DNA of 64,000 nt from HKCCE3408 sp039183205. GTDB taxonomy: Bacteria; Pseudomonadota; Alphaproteobacteria; Rhodobacterales; Rhodobacteraceae. The stretch lies in assembly GCA_039183205.1 (NCBI GenBank), contig JBCDBR010000004.1, forward strand, positions 92,065-156,064. The letters run 5' to 3'. The position numbers and the translations under genes are program-made. Within the stretch, counting starts at the first letter, position 1. The number at the start of each line of letters is the position of its first letter. Shown piece after piece: positions 17,095-25,999 of this stretch. Under the pieces are notes generated by a model that was not told the origin of the DNA, did no database searches, and saw only the letters and a program-made list of their open reading frames with translations.

Positions 17095-17534
17095 CAGCAA
17101 TGGCGCAGGCGGTTATGCGCAAGGGAACGTGGCAAAGCCCGGCGATTGGCCAGCTCGTTTTGGATTACGAGGGCCGGTTCTTGCGGCGCAAGCGGGTCGC
17201 CTGCGCCGATGGGCGGTCTTTGATGATCGATCTGCCGGAAACGGTGTCGTTGAACCCGGGCGATGCGCTGATCACGGAGGATGGCCCGGTTGAAATTGTC
17301 GCTGCGCCCGAAGCTTTGTTGTGCGTGACGGGCAATCTGGTGCGCTTGGCTTGGCATATCGGCAACCGCCATACTCCGTGCCAGGTTGCCGAGGATCATC
17401 TGCTGATCCGCGACGATCATGTCCTGGCCAACATGCTGACAGGATTGGGCGCAGAGATTGCGCATGTGACGGCCCCGTTTCAACCCGAAGGCGGCGCTTA
17501 TGGGCACGGCCGCACGCATGGCCATGCCCACTGA
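17091..17534 (+). CDS. ureE: Urease accessory protein UreE
   Basis: UreE is the nickel metallochaperone that delivers Ni to UreG. The 147-residue protein shows RLAWHIGNRHTPCQV, the central metal-binding region with the conserved His, then DDHVLANML and a His-rich C-terminus (HGRTHGHAH) that binds extra nickel. The start ATG at 17091 overlaps the preceding stop (ATGA). UreF starts within its final codons. Confidence 0.95.
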   Translation: MTAMAQAVMRKGTWQSPAIGQLVLDYEGRFLRRKRVACADGRSLMIDLPETVSLNPGDALITEDGPVEIVAAPEALLCVTGNLVRLAWHIGNRHTPCQVAEDHLLIRDDHVLANMLTGLGAEIAHVTAPFQPEGGAYGHGRTHGHAH

Positions 17535-18162
17535 CGGGCTTTTGACCGTCAGCCAATGGCTGTCGCCGGCCTTTCCGGTATCCGCCTACGCCTATTCCCA
17601 GGGCTTTGAGAATGCCGTGACCACGGGTGCTGTGGCCGATGCCGCCGATGCCGCGCATTGGATAGAGACCGTTTTGCGGGCCGGGGCCGGGCGCAACGAT
17701 GCCATTTTGCTCTGCTTGGCCATAGGCGGCGCGGTGCCGGTGCCCGTATTGGCTGATACGGCGCGGGCGCTGGCGGGCTCGGCGGAACGCTGGCGCGAGA
17801 CCCGCGATCAAGGCACCGCATTTTCCGAGACCGTGGCCGAGATGGGCATTGAGGCGCCATGCGCTGTCGCCTATCCCGTGGCGTTTGGGGTTGCCGCGCG
17901 CCACACCGGATTGGCGCCGGATGTTGTCGCGCAGCTCTTTTTGCAAGCACTCGTTAGCAATCTCGTCTCTGCGGCGGTCCGGTTGGTCCCGATCGGGCAG
18001 GTGGCGGGGCAAAAGATCATCGCCGGGCTGTCGCGCGCGGTTGCCGCAGTTGCGGCCGAGGCGGCCTTGCGCGGGCTCGATGATCTGGGCGGTGCGGCCT
18101 TGGGCGCTGAGCTTGCGGGGCTGGCCCATGAAACGCAGGAAGTCCGACTGTTCCGCAGTTGA
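17500..18162 (+). CDS. ureF: Urease accessory protein UreF
   Basis: UreF works with UreD and UreG as the GTPase-regulating part of the urease maturation complex. The all-helical 220-residue protein has the family start LLTVSQWLSPAFPVSAYAYS and a C-terminal ALRGLDDLGGAALGAELAGL segment. The ATG at 17500 lies inside ureE with GAAGG 8 nt upstream; ATGs at 17518 and 17524 are alternatives that would remove six or eight residues. Overlap with ureE suggests coupled translation. Confidence 0.93.
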   Translation: MGTAARMAMPTDGLLTVSQWLSPAFPVSAYAYSQGFENAVTTGAVADAADAAHWIETVLRAGAGRNDAILLCLAIGGAVPVPVLADTARALAGSAERWRETRDQGTAFSETVAEMGIEAPCAVAYPVAFGVAARHTGLAPDVVAQLFLQALVSNLVSAAVRLVPIGQVAGQKIIAGLSRAVAAVAAEAALRGLDDLGGAALGAELAGLAHETQEVRLFRS

Positions 18163-18200
18163 CGTTCAATCGATAACGCATTGGAAAGGCCGAGATAGAT

Positions 18201-18812
18201 ATGGCAAGCGCGAATGGGCCGTTGCGTGTGGGGATCGGCGGACCGGTCGGGGCCGGGAAAACCACGTTGACGGAAAAACTCTGCCGCGCCATGGCGGCGG
18301 ACTATTCCGTCGCAGTTATTACCAACGACATTTACACTGCCGAGGATGCCGAATACTTGCTGCGCGTACAGGCTCTGCCGGCGGAGCGGATCCGCGGCGT
18401 GGAAACGGGCGGCTGTCCGCATACCGCAATCCGCGAAGATGCGAGCGTGAATTTGGCGGCGGTGGCGGCCTTTCGAGAAGAATTGCCCGATCTGGATATC
18501 GTTTTCATCGAATCCGGCGGCGATAACCTCGCAGCCACGTTTTCACCGGAACTCGCCGATTTGACGCTCTATGTGATCGATACCGCGGCGGGACAGGATA
18601 TTCCGCGCAAAAAGGGGCCTGGAGTGACCAAATCCGATCTATTGGTGGTCAATAAGACCGATCTTGCGCCGTATGTCGGGGTCGATCCCGCGCTGCTGAC
18701 CCGCGATACACAGGCCGCGCGCGGCGGTCGGCCCTTTGTTCTTGCCGCGCTGCGCCATGACAAAGGCGTCGCGGATGTCGTGAAATTTCTGAAGGATGCT
18801 GGCGGCTTATGA
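18201..18812 (+). CDS. ureG: Urease accessory GTPase UreG
   Basis: UreG is the SIMIBI-class GTPase that powers nickel insertion. The 203-residue protein has P-loop GGPVGAGKTTL, the switch/metal motif GGCPHTAIREDAS with the invariant Cys-Pro-His, IESGGDNLAATFSPELAD, and the guanine-specificity motif VVNKTDLA. It closes the operon; no urea or nickel transporter follows. Its 3' end overlaps the convergent gene at 18807 by 6 nt. Confidence 0.97.
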   Translation: MASANGPLRVGIGGPVGAGKTTLTEKLCRAMAADYSVAVITNDIYTAEDAEYLLRVQALPAERIRGVETGGCPHTAIREDASVNLAAVAAFREELPDLDIVFIESGGDNLAATFSPELADLTLYVIDTAAGQDIPRKKGPGVTKSDLLVVNKTDLAPYVGVDPALLTRDTQAARGGRPFVLAALRHDKGVADVVKFLKDAGGL

Positions 18813-19748
18813 TAACCCGCCAGCGAGGCTGCGCAACATCCCGGCGGCCTGTTTGAAGCGGGGATCATCGCCAAGCTTTTGGCCATATTCAGCCGCCGCG
18901 CGCGCCAAACGGGGATGCCCGGTTTGATCGGCCTGGCTGATCAGTCGGCCAAGATAGGGCGGAAAACTTCGCCGTGCCGGCCGGGCCACACGGGCAAAGG
19001 CGGCCGGCGTGATCGGCCCTGTCCAGGCGCGTTCCAAAAGCGTCCAAAGCCCGCCGGAGGCCTCTAGCATGGCGCCGATCGACATGCCGCCAAAGCGCAG
19101 CTTGAGCCGGGTGGTATTGGCACCATCAAAAAGCGCCGCATGGGACGCCGACATCGGATCGGATGGATCATAGATGATCGTTGCCTGGGCGGCTGCTTCG
19201 ACCATGTCCGGCGCATAGCCGTAACGGTCGGTGAAATTGAGCCGCCACGCCCCGCGATAGCGCCGCTCAAACGGGGCGGCATCGCGGTCGAGCGTTGCCG
19301 CAGGGCTGATCGCGAGAACGCGGGCAGAGGGGGCGGCGACCGAGAAACTCAGCGCGCCATAGCCGCACATCGGCCCGATCCCCAGGAATAGAACCTGCTC
19401 GAATTGATCGAAAAAGCCGTCATCGACCAGCGCATCGACATAATCAAAAAGCGCCCCATCGCGGAACCACGATTGCCGCTTGGCCAGGATGCTAAGCAGT
19501 GACACTTGGTCTTCTTTGACAGCGTGAAACCCCATCGGCAATCCGCCCGCGCCGTGATTGATGACCCGATCGATGGCGTCGAAAGACACCAAAAGTGTAT
19601 CACCTTCTTCCACGAAAAGTGCGGAATGCTGCGCCGAGATGCGCCGGAAATAGCCGTGCGTGCGGCCGATCTCGGCAAGGCGGTTTAATCGGGTGGCTTT
19701 GTCCAATCGGCTAATCTGCGCTGCGGTGTTTTTGTCGTGGTTTGTCAT
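18807..19748 (-). CDS. Unknown conserved protein (often mislabelled PAPS reductase)
   Basis: A 313-residue soluble protein. It begins with a helical stretch and then RRISAQHSALFVEEGDTLLVSFD, a pattern I recall from Rhodobacterales proteins deposited as phosphoadenosine phosphosulfate reductase. It lacks the features of that enzyme: no C-terminal Cys motif and no PP-loop. The centre, FLGIGPMCGYGALSFSVAAPSARVLAISPAATLD, resembles the nucleophile-elbow region of an alpha/beta fold but has no clear catalytic Ser. The C-terminal 80 residues are helical and basic. The function is unknown; the family assignment is from memory and should be treated as tentative. Confidence 0.7.
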   Translation of the reverse strand: MTNHDKNTAAQISRLDKATRLNRLAEIGRTHGYFRRISAQHSALFVEEGDTLLVSFDAIDRVINHGAGGLPMGFHAVKEDQVSLLSILAKRQSWFRDGALFDYVDALVDDGFFDQFEQVLFLGIGPMCGYGALSFSVAAPSARVLAISPAATLDRDAAPFERRYRGAWRLNFTDRYGYAPDMVEAAAQATIIYDPSDPMSASHAALFDGANTTRLKLRFGGMSIGAMLEASGGLWTLLERAWTGPITPAAFARVARPARRSFPPYLGRLISQADQTGHPRLARAAAEYGQKLGDDPRFKQAAGMLRSLAGGLS

Positions 19749-19855
19749 CTGCCCCCCAACCTTTGTAGCCGATAGCCGTAGCCTCTCTGATCCGGCCGGT
19801 GAAGCAAAAGAACGTGATTATCGGCAGTTTCTTGTGGATGCCAATGTGGGGGCGG

Positions 19856-19864
19856 TGTGGATAA
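19856..19864 (-). promoter_or_regulatory. Perfect DnaA-box sequence
   Basis: TGTGGATAA, the reverse complement of the consensus TTATCCACA, lies 76 nt upstream of the exported-protein gene at 19940. A near match (TGTGGATG) lies at 19833-19840. A TTGACA element follows at 19885-19890 without a convincing -10. Confidence 0.4.
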
Positions 19865-19939
19865 TTCGTCCGCGACGGATCTGTGTTGACAGGTGATCCG
19901 GCCCCGTTAGCGTGCCGGTTTCGACGAAGGGAGACCAGG

Positions 19940-20434
19940 ATGAACATGTTTGCAAGATGTCTAGGACGGAACGTATTGGCCGCGGCCTTAGCCCTTGGCG
20001 CGGGCGGGATCGCTGCGGCCTGTCCGAGCTACAACAACCCCACCGTTTTCGGATCGGCCTCGATCCAGGCGAATTTCATACCTGATCCTTATCTGCGCAA
20101 CGTGACGGCCGGGGGCACCACCGATCTGGCCAGTTGCACGCCCTTTCTAGGGCCGGGCTTTGTCGTGAACCGCCCCGATTTTCGGTTTCAGTATTCCGGC
20201 GTATCGCCAACCGGCCAGCTGACCATTGCGCTTGAGGCCCGATCAGATGTGGATACCATTTTGGTTGTCAACGCGCCCGACGGCACCTGGCATTATAACG
20301 ATGATTTCCGGGGCACGAATTCCGCGATCACGTTCTTCAACCCGTTGCAGGGGCAATATGACGTGTGGACCGGCAGCTATTACCGGTCGTCGAATAACCC
20401 GGCACAGCTCGTGGTGACTGAATTGCCGTATTAG
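19940..20434 (+). CDS. Exported beta-sandwich (PPC-like) protein
   Basis: A 164-residue secreted protein with a signal peptide ending near AAACP (about residue 27). The mature part is rich in Asn, Thr, Tyr and Gly. The C-terminal half reads ARSDVDTILVVNAPDG, HYNDDFRG, ITFFNPLQGQYDVW, a pattern like the pre-peptidase C-terminal beta-sandwich found attached to secreted proteases, but here it stands alone. Function is probably binding rather than catalysis. Start ATG at 19940 is preceded by AAGGGAGA. It converges on the pseudo-protease gene at 20454, which is suggestive but does not prove a link. Confidence 0.7.
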   Translation: MNMFARCLGRNVLAAALALGAGGIAAACPSYNNPTVFGSASIQANFIPDPYLRNVTAGGTTDLASCTPFLGPGFVVNRPDFRFQYSGVSPTGQLTIALEARSDVDTILVVNAPDGTWHYNDDFRGTNSAITFFNPLQGQYDVWTGSYYRSSNNPAQLVVTELPY

Positions 20435-20453
20435 CCCAAGGGCGGGGCGGGCA

Positions 20454-22220
20454 TCAGTTCCAGCAGCTTACCAAAACCGTCATGTCCGAGCCCAACCGCG
20501 CCAGGGCTTGCGCGCCGAGATTGGGCCCGGTTTCGGTTTGCGGCGCTGCCCCGGGGGCGAGCAGCCCAGCCTCTGCCAGCGCTTCGCGAACAACATCTGC
20601 GCTGAGCGAAAAGGCGACGCCGGGCGGCAAGGTGCGCCCGGTCGAGGGCTGCGGCAACAGCATCCCGGTGACACGGCCGCTTGGGTCTAATACCGGGCCA
20701 CCGGCCTCGCTGGGCTCGGTGGTCGTCAGTTCCAGTCGGGTGAGGCGGGTATCGCCGTCAAGACCGCTGGCCTCTTCCAGCGTGCCGATATTCAGCGAAG
20801 CCGCCCCAAGCGCCCCTTCGAACGGGAACCCGGCCACAGCGACCTGGGTGCCGCGGCGCGGTTGGTTCGGTGCCAGATCGGCGAAGGCCATCGGCGACAG
20901 CGCCGCGACCGGTGCCAAGACCGCAAGTCCGAGCGCGTCGTCGCGCGCCACAAGCTCTGCCTCATAGACCCCATCGATCAATAGCCGCGTGCATTGGCCG
21001 GCGACGATTTCGGATGTCGTGACCACCGCCCCGGTTTGCGTGACATAAAACCCGGTGCGGCGCAGATCGGGCATGCGAACCTCAAGCCCGGCCAAAAGGT
21101 CTTCGGCCTCGGCCGTCTCTGGGCTGATCGCACCGGGGTCGAGCACGCCTGGCAGGGTCGTGAAACTCTCCTGCATCATGGGCAGAACGCGGGCGATTTG
21201 ATCATCGCGCTCGGGCGGCCAAATCAACGTGAAGCCCTTGATCTGCCCGTCTCGCAAATAGGCTTCGGTATGGCTGCGCAGGCTGGCCGATTGGCCGGTC
21301 AGCAAAAAGCTGTCGCCGTCGCGGCGGCGCTCACCGTCAAGCGGCACGATCTCCAGCGTCTGCATAATCTCATAGAGCCCGCCCAATGTGCGCGAGGTGC
21401 CGTCTTGGCTGATCAGCAAAATGCGCACGCCGCTGTCGTTGATGCTTTCGTATTGTGCGAACGGGAATTCATAGAGATCGAATTCGACCATTGCCATCGG
21501 CATGTTCATCTCAATTCCGGCGCGCCCGTCGACGACGATGCGCATGCCAAGCGCGTCAAGCTCGGCCCGGTAATCGTCCAGCAGTTCCGCGCGTTGCCGT
21601 GTGGTCAAAACGCCAGTGGCCTCGTAGCCTTTGCCTGCCTGCCAGGCCTGCATTGAGGCGCGTGTGCCGGGCCCGAAGGCACCGTCGATACCGCTGTTGT
21701 AAAGTCCAAACCACTGGAGCGCGATTTGCATCGTCTCGCGCTGTGTCCTGTCAAGCTGCGCCTCCGATTGGCGTGCCTCGGCCGGGGTCTCATCGATCAG
21801 CGTGTCTGGTGCTGCGGTTTCCGGTACAGCCTGCGCCTCTAGGATCGGTTCGGCCGTAATCGGCGCGGGCACGGCGCCAACGGGAAAGATCTGTTCGGCA
21901 TAAATTTGGCGGACTTCGACATACGCATCGCCCGGCAAAAGGCCTTGAGCGGACAATTGGGCCAGTCGCTGGTCCGCCGCGGGCTGAGACAGGGGACCGA
22001 CGGCAATTGCGTACCAGCCCGAGGCCAAGCGATAGGCCCGGATATCGGGGATCAGCTGTGCATAGGCTTCGACCCGTGTCTGCGTGGTCGCCAAATCGGG
22101 ATAAGCTTCAATCTGCACATAGGCTTGGCCTTGTGCAGCCGCCGGCCCCGTCCAAACGCCCAAACCCAAGCCAAAAAGCAATAAAAGCGTAAAAAACGCG
22201 CGCATCATCGTCACATCCAT
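20454..22220 (-). CDS. SPOR / peptidoglycan-binding protein with inactive trypsin-like domain
   Basis: A 588-residue exported protein. After a signal peptide (to about residue 30) come a SPOR domain (about 32-107, binds denuded glycan), a PG_binding_1 domain (about 158-212, GLYNSGIDGAFGPGTR), an unassigned beta-rich region (222-360), and a trypsin-like C-terminal domain (390-560). All three catalytic positions appear changed: the usual TNAHV reads TTSEIV (Glu404 for His), LDLAVL reads LGLAVL (Gly431 for Asp), and GNSGGP reads SEAGGP (Ala506 for Ser). It is therefore likely a pseudoprotease that binds cell wall and a partner. ATGs at 22208 and 22205 are alternative starts. Confidence 0.85.
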   Translation of the reverse strand: MDVTMMRAFFTLLLLFGLGLGVWTGPAAAQGQAYVQIEAYPDLATTQTRVEAYAQLIPDIRAYRLASGWYAIAVGPLSQPAADQRLAQLSAQGLLPGDAYVEVRQIYAEQIFPVGAVPAPITAEPILEAQAVPETAAPDTLIDETPAEARQSEAQLDRTQRETMQIALQWFGLYNSGIDGAFGPGTRASMQAWQAGKGYEATGVLTTRQRAELLDDYRAELDALGMRIVVDGRAGIEMNMPMAMVEFDLYEFPFAQYESINDSGVRILLISQDGTSRTLGGLYEIMQTLEIVPLDGERRRDGDSFLLTGQSASLRSHTEAYLRDGQIKGFTLIWPPERDDQIARVLPMMQESFTTLPGVLDPGAISPETAEAEDLLAGLEVRMPDLRRTGFYVTQTGAVVTTSEIVAGQCTRLLIDGVYEAELVARDDALGLAVLAPVAALSPMAFADLAPNQPRRGTQVAVAGFPFEGALGAASLNIGTLEEASGLDGDTRLTRLELTTTEPSEAGGPVLDPSGRVTGMLLPQPSTGRTLPPGVAFSLSADVVREALAEAGLLAPGAAPQTETGPNLGAQALARLGSDMTVLVSCWN

Positions 22221-22397
22221 ATTTGCACCAGGCCGCGCGCCGGCGCCGCCCTGACCTCAACGCCCGGAACCTAGCGTCTGCGGCTGGATTTGCACCCCGA
22301 AAGTGCACTTCTGCGGCGGATCGCGGCTAAGTGTTGCAGTGATTGACCAGACCGGCACCCGCCGCTAGGTAGGCGCGCGTTCCGCCCTGAGGAAGTT

Positions 22398-23327
22398 ATG
22401 CCCCAAACAGACCCGCCCCGCAGCTTTCAAGAGATGATTTTGCGCCTCTCCGCATATTGGGCGGACAAAGGTTGTGCGATGCTACAGCCCTACGACATGG
22501 AAGTCGGTGCGGGCACCTTTCACCCGGCAACAACGATGCGGGCATTGGGGCCGGTGCCGTGGATTGCAGCCTATGTTCAACCGTCGCGTCGGCCAACCGA
22601 TGGCCGATATGGCGACAGCCCAAACCGCTGGCAGCATTATTACCAGTTCCAGGTCATCATCAAACCGTCGCCGCCGGATTTTCAGGCGCTCTATCTGGGA
22701 TCCCTCGCAGCGATCGGGATCGATATGGACCTCCATGACATCCGATTTGTCGAAGACGATTGGGAAAGCCCGACCTTGGGCGCCTGGGGGCTCGGCTGGG
22801 AGGTCTGGTGCGACGGCATGGAGGTCAGCCAATTCACTTATTTCCAACAGGTTGGTGGGCATGATTGCCACCCCGTCTCGGGCGAATTGACGTATGGCTT
22901 AGAGCGCTTGGCGATGTACATCCTGGGCTATGATGACGGCAATGAAATGCCGTGGAACGACCCGGATGCGGAGATCCCCTTGACCTATGGCGATGTGTTT
23001 CGCGAGGCCGAAGCGCAATATGCGCGCTGGAATTTCGACATCGCCGATACCGCCCTTTTGATGCGCCATTTCGAGGATGCCGAACAGGAATGCGCGGCGA
23101 TCCTGGCCGAACCGGCGGTCGATCCGCGCACCGGCCGGACGATCGTGATGGCGCTGCCGGCCTATGATCAGTGCATCAAGGCGAGCCATCTGTTTAATCT
23201 GCTCGATGCACGCGGCGTGATTTCGGTGACCGAGCGGCAGGCCTATATCGGCCGTGTCCGGGCCTTGGCCAAGGCCTGTGCGGATGCGTTTTTACAGACC
23301 GCGGCGGGCGGTGCTGCGGCTCCATGA
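22398..23327 (+). CDS. glyQ: Glycyl-tRNA synthetase alpha subunit
   Basis: GlyQ is the class II catalytic subunit of the bacterial tetrameric glycyl-tRNA synthetase. The 309-residue protein begins FQEMILRLSAYWADKGC, as the family does, and carries QPYDMEVGAGTFHPATT, the motif-2 region YVQPSRRPTDGRYGDSPNR, and the motif-3-like SGELTYGLERLAMY. The stop overlaps the next start (ATGA), so glyQ, the small membrane protein and glyS are one operon. Confidence 0.97.
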   Translation: MPQTDPPRSFQEMILRLSAYWADKGCAMLQPYDMEVGAGTFHPATTMRALGPVPWIAAYVQPSRRPTDGRYGDSPNRWQHYYQFQVIIKPSPPDFQALYLGSLAAIGIDMDLHDIRFVEDDWESPTLGAWGLGWEVWCDGMEVSQFTYFQQVGGHDCHPVSGELTYGLERLAMYILGYDDGNEMPWNDPDAEIPLTYGDVFREAEAQYARWNFDIADTALLMRHFEDAEQECAAILAEPAVDPRTGRTIVMALPAYDQCIKASHLFNLLDARGVISVTERQAYIGRVRALAKACADAFLQTAAGGAAAP

Positions 23328-23845
23328 GAAGCGGACAAATCATGGCAATCGCGATTGTTGCGGCTACAGCCGTTTTTGGCGTCGGGGTTTGGTACAGCCA
23401 AACCTATGCCTGGTATGTCGAGTTGACGGATGAGACGGTCTTCATGACGCGCTATGACGGCGTGACCGAGCCCTTACCGGTCGCGGCGTTTGAAGGCATC
23501 GACGCCGAGACCTCGCCGCTGCGCTACCGCGCTTGTTTTACGACGGATTTGAGCTTGCCCACACTGAGCGAGACCTACCAAGCCTATGCGCCGGCGGTGC
23601 CATTGAACGCGCCGGGCTGGTTTTCCTGCTTCCAGGCAGAGCAAATTGGTGCGGCGGTGGAGGCCGGCGAAGCCCTGGCCTTTCTCGGTCAACAAAATAG
23701 ACCTTACGGCTTTGACATTGTCGTGGCCATTGACGCAGCGGGGCAGGGTTATGCCTGGCCGCAGATCAACCCCTGTGGCGAGGCGAGCTTTGGCGGGGAT
23801 CCCTTGCCGCCAGGCTGCCCGGTCGCGCCGGAAAGGACGGAGTGA
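23324..23845 (+). CDS. DUF6446-type membrane-anchored protein
   Basis: A 173-residue protein with one N-terminal membrane segment (IMAIAIVAATAVFGVGVW, residues about 6-23) and a periplasmic remainder with four Cys: RYRACF, WFSCFQ, NPCGE and PGCPV, suitable for disulfides. I recognise it as the small protein found between glyQ and glyS in Rhodobacterales (DUF6446). No function is known. It overlaps glyQ by 4 nt and glyS by 1 nt, so expression is tied to the synthetase, although nothing in its sequence suggests a translation role. Confidence 0.8.
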   Translation: MRSGQIMAIAIVAATAVFGVGVWYSQTYAWYVELTDETVFMTRYDGVTEPLPVAAFEGIDAETSPLRYRACFTTDLSLPTLSETYQAYAPAVPLNAPGWFSCFQAEQIGAAVEAGEALAFLGQQNRPYGFDIVVAIDAAGQGYAWPQINPCGEASFGGDPLPPGCPVAPERTE

Positions 23846-25908
23846 TGCCCGATCTATTGCTGGAGCTGTTGTCCGAGGAAATCCCGGCCGGGATGCAGGC
23901 CAAAGCCGGCGCCGATCTGAAGCGTCTGGTCACCGACGCGCTGGTTGAGGCTGGATTGACCTATGCCTCAGCCGGTGCCTTTTGGGGGCCGCGGCGGCTG
24001 ACCCTGGTCCTTGAAGCGCTGTCGGCCGAAAGCCCCACCCTTACCGAAGAGCGCAAAGGTCCGCGTGTCGATGCCCCGGACAAAGCCGTCGAGGGCTTTC
24101 TGCGCGCCACCGGTTTGAGCCGCGATCAACTGGACGTCCGCGATGACAAAAAGGGCCAGATCTACGTGGCGCGCCTAACCAAAGATGGCCGGCCGGCGCG
24201 TGAGATCGTCGCTGATTGCCTGCCGGGCATCCTGCAAAGCTTTCCGTGGCCGAAATCCATGCGATGGGGTGCTGGCAGCTTGCGTTGGGTCCGACCCTTG
24301 CACCGCATTTTGTGCATTTTGCACGATGAGACAGGTGCGGAGATTGTGCCCTTTGAGGTCGGGGGCATTCAATCCAGCGATGTGACCGAGGGCCATCGCT
24401 TCATGGCGCCAGGCGAATTTTCTGTATCTTCGTTTGAGGATTACGAGGCGAACTTAAAGTCACGCTATGTCGTTTTGTCGGCAGATATGCGCGCCGAGAC
24501 CATCTGGCATGACGCCACAAACCTCGCCTTTGCCGCCGGGCTAGAGGTCGTGGAGGATCCCGCCCTTTTGACCGAGGTTGCGGGTCTTGTGGAATGGCCT
24601 GTTGCCCTTATGGGTGAAATTGGTGCCGATTTTCTCGATCTTCCGGCCGAGGTGCTGCAAAGCTCGATGGCCGAACATCAGCGGTATTTTTCGGTGCGCA
24701 ACCCCGCGACCGACCGCATCGAACGCTTCATCGCGGTTGCAAACCGCGAAACGACCGATCAGGGCGCGACGATCTTGGCGGGCAACGGACGCGTTCTGGC
24801 CGCGCGACTGGCCGATGCGAAGTTCTTTTGGGAAAACGATTTGCGCGTTGCGCGGGCAGGGATGGCGGATTGGCTCGACGCGCTGCAGAGCGTCACGTTT
24901 CATGCCAAGCTCGGATCGGTTGCGGACCGCATAGGCCGGATCGAGGAACTGGCCGCCGACATTGCGCCACGCGTCGGGGCAGAGCCTGATGCGGCCGCCC
25001 GTGCTGCGCGCCTGGCCAAGGCCGATTTAAGCTCCGAGATGGTCTTTGAATTCCCTGAACTTCAAGGGGTTATGGGCCGGTATTACATTCAAGAGGCTGG
25101 CCATGACGCGGCGATTGCTGCGGTCGCGGAAGACCATTACAAGCCCTTGGGACCGCGCGATGCGGTACCGAGTGGCGCCCTGTCCATCGCCGTCGCTTTG
25201 GCCGAAAAGCTTGATATCCTAGCTGGATTTTGGGCCATCGACGAAAAGCCGACCGGGTCGAAAGACCCGTTTGCGCTGCGCCGCGCGGCACTGGGTGTGA
25301 TCCGGATCGTATTGACCCATCGCTTGCGCCTGCCACTTGATCCATTGATTGCAAAGGCGCATGCCGCGGCCGAGCTCGACGACCTGCGGGGCTTTTTTCA
25401 TGACCGGCTGAAAGTGCATTTGCGCGATGAAGGCGTCCGGCACGACGTCATCGATGCGGTGATCGGGATGCCGGGCAATGACGATCTGACGCTGGTGACC
25501 GCGCGGGCCCGGGCGTTGCAAGCCTTTCTGGACACGCCGGATGGGGAGAACCTTGTTCTGGGATATAAACGCGCGGCCAATATATTGGCTCAGGCGGAGG
25601 CCGCCGACGGGGTCGAATACCGCTTTGGCGCGGATGCCAAATATGCCGAGGATGCGCGGGAACGGGCGCTCTTTTCGGCGCTCGCGGAGGCCAGCGGGCA
25701 CGTGCGTGAGGCCCTGGAGGCCGAGGATTTCGCGGCTGCGATGGGTGAGATGGCAACACTTCGTTCACCGATTGACGCCTTTTTCGATCACGTCCAGGTC
25801 AATACCGACAGCCAAATCCTGCGTCGCAACCGTCTGAATTTACTGCATGAAATCACGGAAATCTGCGACCAGATCGCGGATCTGTCGCGCCTGGAAGGCA
25901 AATCTTAA
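23845..25908 (+). CDS. glyS: Glycyl-tRNA synthetase beta subunit
   Basis: The beta subunit binds tRNA-Gly. The 687-residue protein starts MPDLLLELLSEEIPAGMQ, the family hallmark, and continues with GPRRLTLVLEAL, the HD-like region SSMAEHQRYF, and a C-terminal anticodon-binding DALR-type domain ending DPFALRRAALG and later VNTDSQILRRNRLNLL. The ATG at 23845 shares one base with the previous stop (TGATG) and has GGAAAGGA upstream. Confidence 0.97.
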   Translation: MPDLLLELLSEEIPAGMQAKAGADLKRLVTDALVEAGLTYASAGAFWGPRRLTLVLEALSAESPTLTEERKGPRVDAPDKAVEGFLRATGLSRDQLDVRDDKKGQIYVARLTKDGRPAREIVADCLPGILQSFPWPKSMRWGAGSLRWVRPLHRILCILHDETGAEIVPFEVGGIQSSDVTEGHRFMAPGEFSVSSFEDYEANLKSRYVVLSADMRAETIWHDATNLAFAAGLEVVEDPALLTEVAGLVEWPVALMGEIGADFLDLPAEVLQSSMAEHQRYFSVRNPATDRIERFIAVANRETTDQGATILAGNGRVLAARLADAKFFWENDLRVARAGMADWLDALQSVTFHAKLGSVADRIGRIEELAADIAPRVGAEPDAAARAARLAKADLSSEMVFEFPELQGVMGRYYIQEAGHDAAIAAVAEDHYKPLGPRDAVPSGALSIAVALAEKLDILAGFWAIDEKPTGSKDPFALRRAALGVIRIVLTHRLRLPLDPLIAKAHAAAELDDLRGFFHDRLKVHLRDEGVRHDVIDAVIGMPGNDDLTLVTARARALQAFLDTPDGENLVLGYKRAANILAQAEAADGVEYRFGADAKYAEDARERALFSALAEASGHVREALEAEDFAAAMGEMATLRSPIDAFFDHVQVNTDSQILRRNRLNLLHEITEICDQIADLSRLEGKS

Positions 25909-25999
25909 TCACTGTCATTCATGTGCTATGGGCAGGCAGTGACCTAGACAGCGTAACCTTAGGTTGTATTCTTTGCTGCATGTGCAAAGGAGCGGGGCG

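Noticed and set aside
25909..25942. TCACTG...CAGTGA inverted repeat after glyS
   Set aside because: A 6-bp stem with a 22-nt loop and no T tract is too weak to call a terminator.
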